Positions 47,799 to 59,183 of a stretch of DNA of 64,000 nucleotides are shown piece after piece (within the stretch, counting starts at the first letter, position 1; each line of letters opens with the position of its first letter). The stretch spans positions 1 through 64,000 of the forward strand of contig JAACJK010000220.1 in NCBI GenBank assembly GCA_013368325.1, given 5' to 3'. The DNA comes from Ephemerocybe angulata. Lineage: Eukaryota > Basidiomycota > Agaricomycetes > Agaricales > Psathyrellaceae. The position numbers were made by a program, and so were the translations under genes. Below the pieces are notes generated by a model, which searched no databases, was not told where the DNA came from, and was given only the letters and a program-made list of their open reading frames with translations.

Positions 47799-50445
47799 TC
47801 AGAAAAATCGCCTCTTCGTTGCCTTCTCATCCACTTGTACACGGACGTGCTCATGATTAGGAATCGTCAAGGGCGTTGAACATGTGACAATGTTCTTCAG
47901 CCACTCATCCCCGTCGTCTTCGTCGTCCGTTTCCTCGTCGTGGTCCTGGCAATGCACAACACCGTTCGGTGGCGACTCCGTTCCGCTGATGCTAATCTCC
48001 TTGCCTTTCCAACTTCCATTCTTCACGCTGGTCGCATCGTCGTCACGGTGTTGCTGGTGCATCGTCGTCACGGTCTGCGCGAGGATGCTACTCGCTAGAG
48101 CAGCGTCCTCCGTCTCTTTCCTCCGCTGAACCCGAGTCTTGCCCAAGTCGCATCCACACAGGAGCCCGCTCGTCTTTCCAACTCCTTTCAGCAGATCTGT
48201 AAGCGTACACCGCGCAGAGGGCTCCACGTGCAGCATTCTCCGAAGAGCGGGCCTTGTTTCACGGGGAAGCAGACGGAAGATAGTCTCAGCACCTCCACCA
48301 TGGAAAGTGGTAACGGAATCCGACCGCGGTCTCCGGCGTGCGGTGGTGCCTTTCGCAGTTGAAGTGGTGGTGGATTTCGAGGCCGAAGGGGGCTCCGGGC
48401 CAAGGACAGGAGGTGCTGGGAGGACGGTGGTGGGAGTGGCAAGGGGCTCAGCCGGTTGCACCTCCGGTGTGGGGATAGGCTCATTAGCAGAGGCAGCGAG
48501 CGGTGTAGCGCCTTCGGAAACCTCGAGGACAACGGGTTCCGCAGGTCCCTCTGACCAGTTCAACCTCGCCAGAGCGGCGTTGTCCGGCAGTACATTCATA
48601 GTATTGGCCCTGAAGTGTAGCTTTGGCGAGGAGGGAGGGCCGATTGGCGTGTTCCTGTGCAGCAAATGTGGACTTGTCGCGGTGTTGCCTCGATGATAGT
48701 GGTGGTGAACTCCGCGTGGTGTTGGCAGGTCGTCCGGCATTAGAGGCAAACTTTCGGTCGAATATCCGGGCCTCGCGAAAGTAAGGACACTGGGATCCAT
48801 TTCAACTTCTCTTGGTGATGCCGGAGGGGAGACTTGGCCATCTTCATCATCGTCCTGCAATTCAAGCGCATGGTGCTGGGAGGCATCAAAGGCGCCGAGG
48901 GGAAGGGTCATCACGCTGTGCGATGCTGGAGCGGACGCCACGATTTCGTTGGCAAATAACCCATTCTTCTTGTTATCGCCCACCCGCATATACTCCGGCT
49001 CGTCCGTCAATTTTGATAACGCAATACCGCCATAAGCAATGCTAGCGAGCCTAGAGGGAGGGTCCGTTATTTCGGTACTTTCGGAACCGTCTGAGGCCGA
49101 CGAGTGGGTCAAAATCGAGGTGGTCTCCGAGGAATCGTTACTAGGCGAGCCACTAGCAGATGATTCGACCTGTGCAGGGAACCCAGCGCTAGCAGAACGT
49201 TCCGGAGGTGGGGTGACAAGTGTGATGCTATTCCTGTCGGTAGCTTGGATAGGCATGGTCGAATTTCGAACTGGGTCGCGCACAGGCTCGATGCTCTGCC
49301 GCTTCTGAGGCTTCGCACTCAAGTCCGGGTGGGCGTTGACGAAGGCTTTGAAGCTCGGATCCGTCTTGGCATCAGGAATCTTCCAAGGGAACCTCCTAAG
49401 AATCATACAGAGGAAGATGATAGCACAGCTCCAAACATCGGTCTTGCGGGGGTCATATGTCTCGTTACTGAGGACCTCGGGGGCAAGGTAGGGATCGCTC
49501 CCCACAATGCCGGTAGCTGGAGTATGCGCCTTTCCGGGGTAGTGGAAGACCGTGGCGGTGCCAAAATCGATGAGCTTGACGACGTTTTCGGTGGTCATGA
49601 CGCAGTTGTCGAGTTTCAAATCTCGGTGTGCCAGCCCCATCTCGTGGAGGTACTCGACGCCATCGCAAATTTGGCGGAATACACAGTAGATTTCGGGGCG
49701 AGACATCTTGCCGGACATGACGACGGAGAAGAGGTCGTAGGGGGCATATTCCATGACCTAGCCGAATTGAGATAAGACATGATAGGCTGCAGACTGGACG
49801 TACCTCGTAGTAATGACCATGATCCTGCACAATATCGACGGTCTCGATGATGTTCGGATGCTTGAGCGTGGACCCGACACAGAACTCTGCAGTGACCTTT
49901 TTCTGGTACTCCTTTTCGGACTCGCCCGCACGCTTGGGGCGAAACTCCTTGACGGCGTAAATGCAGCCGCCAGATTTCTGGGAGCCCTTAATGAGACGAA
50001 CGGTGCCGCCTGCCCCGCTGCCCAGGACGCGCCCCCACTTTCCGTACTTCTTGGAAAGATGTGCGTGGGTGGCATCATGGAGGGAGGTAATGGGTTGGTT
50101 GGGGTGGGCGGTGGAGACGGAGCGGTGGCTGGAGGGCTTCTTGCGGGGAGTGTCAGGGTTGGGTGTGGAGGGCGGGGAGTTGTTGGTGGTCGATGTGGGC
50201 GAGGGGGACTGCCTGCGGGAGGGGTTTGCGCTGTCGATGGGGGAATGTGGGGGAAGGTCGGAGGCAGTGTGGTCGCGGTGGTGGTCGTGGTGGGGATGGG
50301 GTATGTGGCCGAAGAAGCGCTTGAAGTCGTGGAGAGGCCCGTGCCTGGGCGTCGAGGGCGATGAGTCCGGCATTGAGAGCAGCGAGGCCTGGGACGAGCG
50401 ACGAATGAAGCGGAATCGTGAGGGCTCCTCTGGAACAGCCAGCAT
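47799..50445 (-). CDS. HAL-type Ser/Thr protein kinase
   Basis: Fungal HAL/PRR-family kinase (Sat4/Hal4, Hal5, Ptk-like), which controls potassium transport and nutrient permease stability. Two exons (49804-50445 and 47799-49757), about 866 residues. The N terminus ([20 protein letters not shown]) is Ser/Pro/His-rich and disordered. Kinase motifs: [13 protein letters not shown] (P-loop), YAVKEFRP (ATP Lys), [34 protein letters not shown] (HRD), [10 protein letters not shown] (DFG), [11 protein letters not shown] (APE) and [15 protein letters not shown]. After [15 protein letters not shown] a disordered insert of roughly 330 residues splits the C lobe, which resumes at [20 protein letters not shown] and [12 protein letters not shown]. 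The end [10 protein letters not shown]...KRRFF is typical of the family. Confidence 0.88.
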
Positions 50446-50541
50446 CTTACAAAACTAACAGACACACATCCGCGCCTGAGCTCTTCCATATTCCGGCACA
50501 GCGGCACCCCGGCATCTCCCGGCAATATATTACTAAGCTAC

Positions 50542-53303
50542 TTATCCTACATCCTCGGTCTCTCGCTTCCGCTTCATCTCTCGCGACACTCGGTGCTGTG
50601 CGCTCTCGTGCTTTGCCAGCTCGGCGGGCACCTTGGACACCGGGCTCTTCGAGATTTCTGTGCGCCGCGTCAGCAAACAGCCGTCCTCGACAATTGCCGC
50701 ACTCACCCTGCTTTAGGTCGTACCTGATCGCGCAATCGGCATAAATCATCAGCAAAATAACATAAATCGGGAAAACATACGCACATGACCTCGTCATCGT
50801 CATTCGTCAGGAATGTAATTGCCGTCCCAAGCTTGCCAGCCCGTCCCGTTCGGCCTAGCAATCTCCGTTACATGAGGTCACATATCGCCAAGCGTGCCAC
50901 TCACCAATACGATGCACATAGGCCTCAATTGTTCCCGCCATCTGGTAGTTGATGACCAGACTCACGTCCTGCACGTCGATACCGCGTCCTGCAAGGTCAG
51001 TGGCCACAAGCACATCCGCCTCCCCAGACCGCAGAGACTGCAGCGCCGCCTCTCGCCCCTCCTGGTTCTTGCCGGAATGAAGTGTGGCCGTGCTCCACCC
51101 GCCACGCGACAAGTCTTTCGCCACCATGTCCGCCGTCTTTTTCTGGTTAACAAACACGATGATTGGAGACGGGTACTGGTTACTGTTGAGGATCTCAAGG
51201 ACACGTTGCCTACAGGGTGGTGTCAGTCCGGTCCAGAGATGAAACAGAAAAATCGGAACGCACTTCTTCTTCTCATCTCCATTGACAAACTCGACCCGCT
51301 GCTCGACCGTGTCCACCGCACGCCCGGCCTCGCCAATCGTGATGGTCGCCGGTTTCCTCAGATATTTTCTCGCCAGTCTTTCGACGGCTGGAGGCATCGT
51401 TGCACTGAACAGCGTGGTCACCCTGGTCCTCCCCTTCTTCGTGTCGCCGTCCACATCCATCCTGTCCAGGGCATCCTCACCCTCACCTGTCATCGTGTCC
51501 GTAGGCAGTGCGTCAAGAATATACGTCAAGTCCACCTCGAACCCTAGATGCACCATTCGGTCGGCTTCGTCCATGACAATGTACCTGCATTGAGAGAGCA
51601 CGAGGACGCGGCGTTCCAACACGTCCTTCAGACGACCCGGTGTGGCGATGATGATTTCCGCACCTTCACGAAGGTTAAACTGTTGCTCTTCAACCGCGCG
51701 CTAAACAAAACAGATTAGACTTTGCCCCATCAAAAGTCAAAGCAATCACTTACACCACCAACAATGGAAACACACTTGTACCCAAGGGGGCTTGCAAACT
51801 TCTTGGCTTCGCTTTCGATCTGCTGAGCCAACTCACGGGTCGGCGCCATGATGAGGGCATACGGACCAAGGTGTCTGTTCTCGTCGGTGAAGATGGGGAG
51901 TTTGCCAATGAAGGCCAGCATAGGAATGACGAAGGCAGCCGTTTTACCGGAACCTATACACCGTTGAGTTAAGATTTAAATTAAGCACCAGAACGGACTC
52001 ACCAGTCTCAGCGATGCCAATAATATCCCTGTTCTGCAGCCCAATCGGAATAGCCTGTCTTTGAATAGGGCTCGGCTCCTTGTAGCCGATTCTCTCAATG
52101 CACTCCAAAATTGACTCCGGAATCTCACTCTCCTTCCAACTTCTCAGAGGATGAGGGATATTGCCACCCCTGGCACTGATGCTGAAATCTTCTCTAAAGA
52201 TGCGCCAATCCCTCTCCTTCATCTCTTCCAAGGGCTTCTCCGTCCAATGTCTATCATCGTAGCCCTGTTTAGCAGCCTTCCTTCGTTCCATCGCGTCGGC
52301 CAGATGCGTTTGCCCGGGAGCAGTAGGCGTAGCACCAATAAGTCCTCCACCACCCACACCAGCTGCCGTCGAAGCCGCAGCGCGGGCCCTCGAGGCGGGA
52401 GGCGGGGCACCTCCATAGTCGTCCATACCTGCAATATGCCCTCTCCCAAACATAATTTGAGCACCCTGCCTATTACTCCCTACCGCGGTCAGTGAATCTT
52501 CAGCGAGCGTATCGTCCTGGGCGTCCCAGTCGAACACGAATTTGCGGTCGTTCATCTTGCGAATCTTGCGCTTCTTCTTGTCGACGCCGAGGTAGCGCGA
52601 GCGGATGGCGGAGAGGTCGGTTTCGGAGAGGTTGGGGACGAAGTTGTTGGAAGGCTCAGTTATAGAGTTCGCAGATTTGCCTGCTGGGGGCGGGGGCGGA
52701 GGCATGGAGGTTGAAGGTGCCCCGGGCTTGCCACGGTCTGCGCGAGGACCTGTGGGGACGTTCTGGTAGCCTTCGCGGGGTGCAGACGGGGGCGGGGGCG
52801 GGGGCGGGGGCGCCGCATTCCTCCTGTCGTCTCCACCGCCCCGGCGGTCTCTGTTCTGGTAGTCTCTGCCATGATTATTCTGGTGGTCACGACGGCCAGA
52901 TCTGTCGCGGTCGAAGCCTCTATCCCTATCGTCGTCTAGAAGGGGGTAAGTGGGTAGATATATGAGAAGGACGGAGAAACGCACAGCGTCCACCACCACC
53001 GTAACGTCCACCCTGGTTGTGCTGCCTCTCGAGCTCTCCAGCCTCGCGTTCTAGAGCCTCTCGTTCCCTTCTCTTGGCCTCTTCTTTCTCCTTCTCAGCT
53101 CGAATCTCCTGGGACCGCTTCTCTATGGCAATCTGTGCCCTCTGTTCTTTCGTCAAGAACTTGGGCTGCACGCAAGATGATTTGAGCTCATGCTGCGAGG
53201 GCAGAGGTAAAAGCGGACGGACCTTGCTCGCAGCCTCCTTCTCTTCACGCTGCTTCTTCAAGAGCGTCTCGATCGACAATGGTTCCGACCTGTTCCCGTT
53301 CAT
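50542..53303 (-). CDS. PRP28: DEAD-box splicing helicase Prp28
   Basis: U5 snRNP-linked helicase that exchanges U1 for U6 at the 5' splice site. Start [20 protein letters not shown]. The N-terminal extension is RS/RD-like and charged ([32 protein letters not shown]) with a poly-Pro run, then the Prp28-specific [20 protein letters not shown] and [19 protein letters not shown]. Core motifs: [20 protein letters not shown] (Q motif), [11 protein letters not shown] (I), [11 protein letters not shown] (Ia), [20 protein letters not shown] (II, DEAD), [10 protein letters not shown] (III, SAT), [38 protein letters not shown] (V) and [13 protein letters not shown] (VI, interrupted by an intron). The C terminus is basic ([13 protein letters not shown]). 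The next minus-strand gene begins 97 bp downstream. Confidence 0.95.
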
Positions 53304-53571
53304 CGTGCGGCCAGGTTGTAGGGTCGTACCGCAGGTTGGCCGTGAGTCGTGGTTAAGGTCAAGTCAGAGTCGGTCAATGGATTTATGATCGCGCTTCTGG
53401 CAATTGGCGCGAGCGTGACCCAGATCCTAAAATAGACTGCCACTTTCCTCAACTTTTTCTGGTAAAGCTTCATTTCTTTCACCTCCAGGCCACTCGCCCG
53501 GTTCTCTCTCCCTTCCCCTGCACATCCACCTCGCATTCTACGCCCCTTAATATCACGAAAAGCTAACCATA

Positions 53572-54322
53572 ATGCCACGGGAGATGGACGACTTTGAGAC
53601 GGCTGCGATGCAAGAGGTCTTCGCGCGGATGAGCGAGCCCCGTCCGGACACACCTGAGCCCTCTTCGCGGCAGGGCCGCCGGAATGGCAGCAGCTCCGGC
53701 GTGCAGCTGCTCGATAACGAGGGGGGCGTAACTGCCGAGGTGCGCACATCTGCCTTGATGATAGCTCGCGTAGATAATAACCTTTCCAACCTACAACCCG
53801 TAGTTGGAAGCGTGTTTGAAGCATATATTCGCCAAGTACTGCACGCCATCGGGGAAGAGGGAGCTTTCGTCCTCGACGAGCTCGAACCGGAGTACAGGCG
53901 AGGCCTCACTCCTTACACCGCCGCCGGGGGCGTACTTTACTGGGGAGGCGCTGGACGAGTGGGCGAAAGATACGAACGGGGCGCCGTTTTCGCAGGAGAC
54001 GAAGGACGAGCTGATAGAGTTCTTGGATGTCACGGATGAAGGGTGCTTGACGTGCGTTTCTGTTTCTCGAAGGGAGTGCCTTGGACTGATGTGTGATTTT
54101 CCAGTTTCAAAGGATTCCTCCAGATCTATCAGCTTCAGACGGAAAACGACGAAGAGGAGACGTGGAGAGATCTTGTGAGTTCCGTTTTTCTAGTAGTACG
54201 AACCGCTGGTTAACATCGTCTAGTCGAGCCATGGATTCGATAGGTCGTTGCAACTAGTGTACACTCGGAGAGAAGATGCAGACACCGAGGATATGGACAT
54301 GGACCAAGCAACATCGTCATAG
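53572..54322 (+). CDS. Small EF-hand-like protein (194 aa)
   Basis: Function not recognised. Four exons (53572-53739, 53804-54051, 54105-54174, 54224-54322), start MPREMDDFETAAMQEVFARM. After a Ser/Pro-rich stretch comes LEACLKHIFAKYCTPSGKRE, GAYFTGEALDEWAKDTNGAP, FSQETKDELIEFLDVTDEGC, and LTFKGFLQIYQLQTENDEEE with TWRDLSSHGFDRSL. The pattern helix, acidic loop, then L-T-x-x-GF-L...TW..L...G resembles the EF-hand/ELM segment of Miro GTPases, but there is no GTPase domain or membrane anchor. The end is acidic (EDADTEDMDMDQATSS). It could be a calcium-binding regulator or a scaffold. Divergent from PRP28, with 268 bp between starts. Splice sites all have consistent phase, so the gene looks intact. 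Confidence 0.75.
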
Positions 54323-54408
54323 GAATGATACTAACGACAGACGACGACGACTTTCATATGTATTTTATCTGCTGCTATACATAGGATATACCCTGGTATA
54401 CAAAGACT

Positions 54409-55231
54409 TCACCGCAACCTCAGCTTCCAGACTTCCACATCCTCCCAATCGCTCCTGCTCCATTTCAGTCCGCCCTTGTCCAGTGATTTTGCGAGTTTGG
54501 TCGACGGGACACGGTCAACGGAGAAGCCCCACGTATCCCGAGCTTCCGCGAACAAGGTATCAACCAACTCTGGATCCCGACGTTCGACGCACAGCAAGAC
54601 ATGAGGGTGTTTTTGCGAGAGTGAATGGGAGGATGTGCAGAGGGCATGGACCGTTCGGAGCAGTGGGGTTACCAGCTCGTGCGAGTACACCGTATCGGCG
54701 GAGATGATGAGATCGAAGGGGGGCTGGAGCAGCCCTGGGGACGGACTGTCTGCAAGGGAGGTAACAGAGCGCGGATTGTCCCAGCACCAGCTATCGGGAG
54801 GTACGGTCCAGTCGAGCTCGCGTGTTTCGATCGAGCCTGCACTTTGCGGAAGTGCCGTAAGGTTTGCCTGAATGTTGTTATCAAGGACACTTTGCACGAC
54901 GTTGCGGGTGTCGGTCGCGAGCACGTCCCAGCCGAGAGAAGCGAGGGCGAGACTACAGGACTAAGAGAGAGAGAAGCCGGGGGTACTGGTCGACGCACGC
55001 GGTGAAGCCGATTCCGCTGCCCAACTCGAGGGCGCGTGGGTTCGTGGCGGCGAATCTGCGATGGTGTTGAGCAAGGTAGTGAGCAAGGACCTGGCCGCCC
55101 AGCCACAGCGCGGTGCCATTGCTGACGCCGTCTGAGCGCTGGGCAAGACGGAAGGTGGCGGCTGCGAAGGAGTGGGTGAGAAGGGAAATGTGTTTTGTGG
55201 TGTGAGCGGGCTGAGGAAAGGTCAAGGCCAT
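54409..55231 (-). CDS. Family-16 (METTL21-like) protein-lysine methyltransferase
   Basis: SAM-dependent methyltransferase of the seven-beta-strand METTL21/EFM/Rrg1 group; substrates in this group include elongation factors and chaperones. Start MALTFPQPAHTTKHISLL (55231); an ATG 10 codons upstream (55261) is possible but leaves almost no promoter. Motifs: TALWLGGQVLAHYLAQHHRR, ALELGSGIGFTALALASLGW (motif I; the 60-nt intron in it has acceptor TGTAG), DVLATDTRNVVQSVLDNNIQ, RELDW, and post-I PFDLIISADTVYSHELVTPL (the DxxY of the family), then PHVLLCVERRDPELVDTLFA. The C terminus ends EVWKLRLR. Length and motifs match an active enzyme. Convergent with the EF-hand-like gene, divergent from the RhoGEF. 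Confidence 0.86.
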
Positions 55232-55329
55232 GTTTTGTGCTTGTTTGGTGGGATCGTTCAAAACTCGTGTTGGCCTGGCGTTTTCGAGCTCGCCACCAGC
55301 CCACGTCCTGCTCGTCGTCGCCCGCGCCC

Positions 55330-58300
55330 ATGAAGGCCTTTTTCAACCGTCTCGCAGGCAAGGACAGGGACAAGGACTCCGGCCTCAAGGAAAAATTCCC
55401 GCCCCTCCGCCAATGGCCCCCTCCACCGCCCGACGACGCCCACCGCCCCATATCCACCACGCCCTCCATCGTCTCCACCGCCTTCAAGCCCCTTCCAGAC
55501 CTCGTTCCCAACCAGATTGCCAGCCAGCTCAACTCCCGGCCCCTGCCCCCCATCGAGCACTCGTCGTCTCAAGACTCGTCGCGATCCACCTCTGCACGCC
55601 AATCAGTCAGAAACGATGACCCGGCACCGGAGCAGGAGACCCCGCGCGTCACTCGGAGGAACACCAGGGAGAGCACAAGGGAGCCCGCAACAGCAAACAC
55701 CACTGCAAACGATGTTCAGAAGAAGGTTGCCTTCATCTCTCCTCCGCCTACCCCGACGCCAAACAACATGGATCGTCTCCAGCCAGAAGCCAGCGTCAAC
55801 ACGACGCCCCCAGCCCCTCTCAAGACCTCCGTTTCACGCTTCCAGGCTACCCATGGAAAGGAGTCGAGAGCTGGCGGAACGCCTGCTTCTTCATCCCGGA
55901 CAGACGTGTCGGCTTCTGCCAATAATAAGGCCTCGACGAAGGCGACTTCCACCCGAACCGCGTCCCCTTACCTTCACAAGTCGTTCGATGCCGGCTCATC
56001 ACCTTCTTTCCGCTCCAACACCCCCTACTCGACTATGTCCCAGAACACCAGTGGAAGCAAGATCCTGGCAGCCGCATCCTGGAGTGAGGTCACCGAGGGC
56101 GACCTCGTTTCTAACATTGGCTCTCGTGAACGAACGCGGCAAGAAGTCCTGTTCGAAATCATCCAGAGTGAAGACAGGTATGCGCCCTGTCCTCAAATTC
56201 GCCGTATAGTACCTAACCCGTCCAAGATATGTACAGGAACTAATCAAGTTCAAGGACACGTTTATCGACCCCCTGCTCCATCCCTATGCTACCTCCTCTG
56301 CAGCCTATGCGTCCACCCCAAATCTTGAATACGATTACTACCGACCGGAGACACCCCTTGAATCCGCGGACGACCTCCCTCCCATCGCAGCTCGCTTCAT
56401 GTCCCCTTCCCCTGCTCCCAACGCTCCGCAGGATTACAATTCTCGCAGCAAGGTCGTCCATACGCCAGCCAACAATAATGCAGATGCCGAGTCGATCGAT
56501 TCCGACGAAGAGGAGGCTGGCGACAGACCAGGGAAGCTGCCTACCTCTTCTAAGAAAACCCCTGTTTCGAAACATGACCATCCACGCTCACCGTACCGAG
56601 TGGGTGCCTCTCGGTCGGGAGGTCGCGCCAGTGGTACATCCATTCCTTTCCCGCCCCAGTCTGCCAACTCACTCCCTCCCCCGCATAACGCGCCTACAGC
56701 TTCTACTCACTCCCTCGGACGCCAATCTACTGCTGTTGATGATAGGAATCGGAAGTACAGTCAGACTGACACCTCTGGCAAGACTAGTGTGCTGCGCAAG
56801 TACAAGAAGAGCCAGTCTAGTGCGGAGGGCGTCCTTGGGAACACACTCGCTCCACACCAGCTTCCCGAGGACCTGCGCATCTGCCTCGAGGTTATTGACG
56901 GAGGGGTATTCGATGGACATAAGAGGCTGTGCGAGGCTCTCAAGAAGAGATACGATGACCAGTACCCACTGGTTCGGTCACTTGCAGACGTGTTTGTGTC
57001 CAATGTAAGTTCCGCAGTCCTTGGAGGGGAGGATCATCTAACCGTTCCGTAGTCCGATATCTTCCAAGGCTATGCCAAGTACGTTCTACACCTAGAGCGC
57101 GCCTTAGAGCAGGTGGATGCCGCTCTGTCGAATGTGACCACCAAGAAGCCTAAGAAGCAGGATGCGGCAGAATGGCTCAAGGTTTGCAAGGCTCTCCAGA
57201 AGCTGGAGGAAAATGCTGCAGAGAAGGGCGAAACTGGCCTCGCCATTACTCTTTCCAAGCCCTTCCAGCGACTGCTCAAGTACCCCCTCCTCTTCCAGAA
57301 CCTCCTCTTCCACACAGACCCGAGCACCTTCGAGTATGAGAGTACTCTGCAGATGGTGGCCGAGGTTGAGAATATTGTGCGTAGCATCGAGGACGAGAAG
57401 ATCCAGAAGGAAGAACGCGACAAGACCCGGGATGTGTTCGCTCGCATCGAAGGTCTAGACAAAGTTCGCCAGTTGGCCTTGCCCAAACCGTCACGAGTCT
57501 TGATCGAAGAGCGATTGTGTGCTCCTGGATCGAGTCCATTGAACGGATCCTCGAAACCCTCGTCGCCACCGCCCGTAATTCCGAAGGGTGTCCGCGGAAA
57601 GTCCTCCTTCAAGCGTCTTAGCGATGTACTGTCCAACAATGGAATTGGAGGGAAGAAGGATTTGTGGTTTGTTGTGTTCAACGATGTGGTTTTGCAATGC
57701 CAACGTATCGGAACCACCTCGTTACCCCTAGTCGCCTCGCTAAATTCACGGGCCATGTCATTACCTGATGTTCAGGGCAAGTCGAAATATGCGACGACAG
57801 GACGGCGTAACTCCTACACCAAGCCTCGCAATCTGTATAAATTTATCAAGGTAAGCACACGACCTTCGCTTAGATGGTTTTGAGATTAATTGGCTCCCAT
57901 TTATTAGATCGAAACGTGGGCAATTGGAGACGTTATGCAACCTAGGGAAGGAGTTGTTTCGATGGAAGAGTATGTTCTATTCGTTTCACATGTCACCCAG
58001 TCCACTTATCAAATGACCCTTCTTCAGTGTCGTCAAGTCCAGATCTCAGGTCATGAGCTCCCAACCCCGGATCGTTCCTATGCCAGAAGACAAAGAAGAT
58101 GATGACGCAGATTCCTCCGATTCCGACAAGAAGAGTAAGATGAGCTTCTCTTACTGGGGCGCGGACAAGATTACGGTTCAGAAACCTGTGATTCGCGGTA
58201 AGCCTGGAGCAGGCCCTAGGAGAGGGGGCGTATCGGCGTCGTATGGCAGGGAGTCCTCCGCCAACGCCAAGTTTGGCACCCGGCTGGTTTCCGACGGGTC

Positions 58301-58658
58301 CAGCCACGCTGCTCGGCCCGCCAGTCGACGAACGCAGGCAGCCACGCCCATCCCCCGTCGGCCGATTGCGACCAGTGCGGCAGCATCGACCACGGCCAAT
58401 TCGTCGGATGACGGCCCTAACTATGCTCGAGCTACGATCACACGACCGGCTTGGGACCAGAGCACGAGGACGCCGCTCAACGCTGCTGGAAAGAGGGTTC
58501 GAAGTACCTCCCAGGCGAGCAAGGCGACGACGACGACCGTGAACCATGGCTCATCAGCGCCTTTGAAGCCGCCACTGGGCTCTCCAGCGCCATCTGAAGA
58601 CTCTGGGGTAGGCCTCTATCGTCAAATGCTTGCCCATGATCCGTCACTAAGCTCTTAA
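55330..58658 (+). CDS. RhoGEF (DH-PH) with a DH domain split by an insert
   Basis: Guanine-nucleotide exchange factor for a Rho-type GTPase. Start MKAFFNRLAGKDRDKDSGLK; about 260 residues of Ser/Pro/Thr-rich sequence precede the DH domain. DH CR1 is RTRQEVLFEIIQSEDRYVQE, LIKFKDTFIDPLL. A disordered insert of roughly 190 residues follows (acidic SIDSDEEEAGD, then SPYRVGASRSGGRASG). DH resumes with LPEDLRICLEVIDGGVFDGH, RLCEALKKRYDDQYPLV, DIFQGYAKYVLHLERALEQV, AAEWLKVCKALQKLEENAAE and CR3 LAITLSKPFQRLLKYPLLFQ. PH-like strands include KKDLWFVVFNDVVLQCQR and NLYKFIKIETWAIGDVM. The tail is basic and Ser/Pro-rich, ending DPSLSS. Introns are in frame. Confidence 0.87.
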
Positions 58659-59183
58659 AAAGATTCGGTGATATCAAGCCAGTTTCTTGCAGACCAATAG
58701 TTTTTGCTTTTCGTCCATCTTTCCTTGTTCCTCCTTGGTTGTTGTTTTCTTCCAGCTTGATACTTTACCGCTGCCTTGCTATAGCAGAACTTCCGTTCTA
58801 TATACCACTTAATACCCCACTTCACGGCTTCCCGTGGAGTTGTTCAATCGTTTCCTCCCTTCCTGGTCTTCCGGATGTTCGTTGTTTGTCCAATCGCACC
58901 TTGTCGCTCCTTGCTTTTTCATGTGTTCCGTATTATGACGATGTTATGCCTTTCTCCTCCCTAGCCCTCGTTTGTAGTTATGACGATTGCAATTATTCCT
59001 GCTTCCACCTACCTACCTCTATCACTCCTTTACGATGCTGTCTGTCCAGTGCTTGCTCGAGTCCATCCACTTCTTGATTATTCCGATTACTTATTACCCT
59101 TCCATTAGATACAGACGCTTGCACTCCCTTGTAACACCAAAAAATCGTACTGTGGATTATTTTAATGATGAACTACCGACAGC
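58659..59183. other. Convergent 3' region, no gene seen
   Basis: About 525 bp of T- and C-rich plus-strand sequence between the RhoGEF and asparagine synthetase stops; presumably both 3' UTRs. No supported coding frame. Confidence 0.5.
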
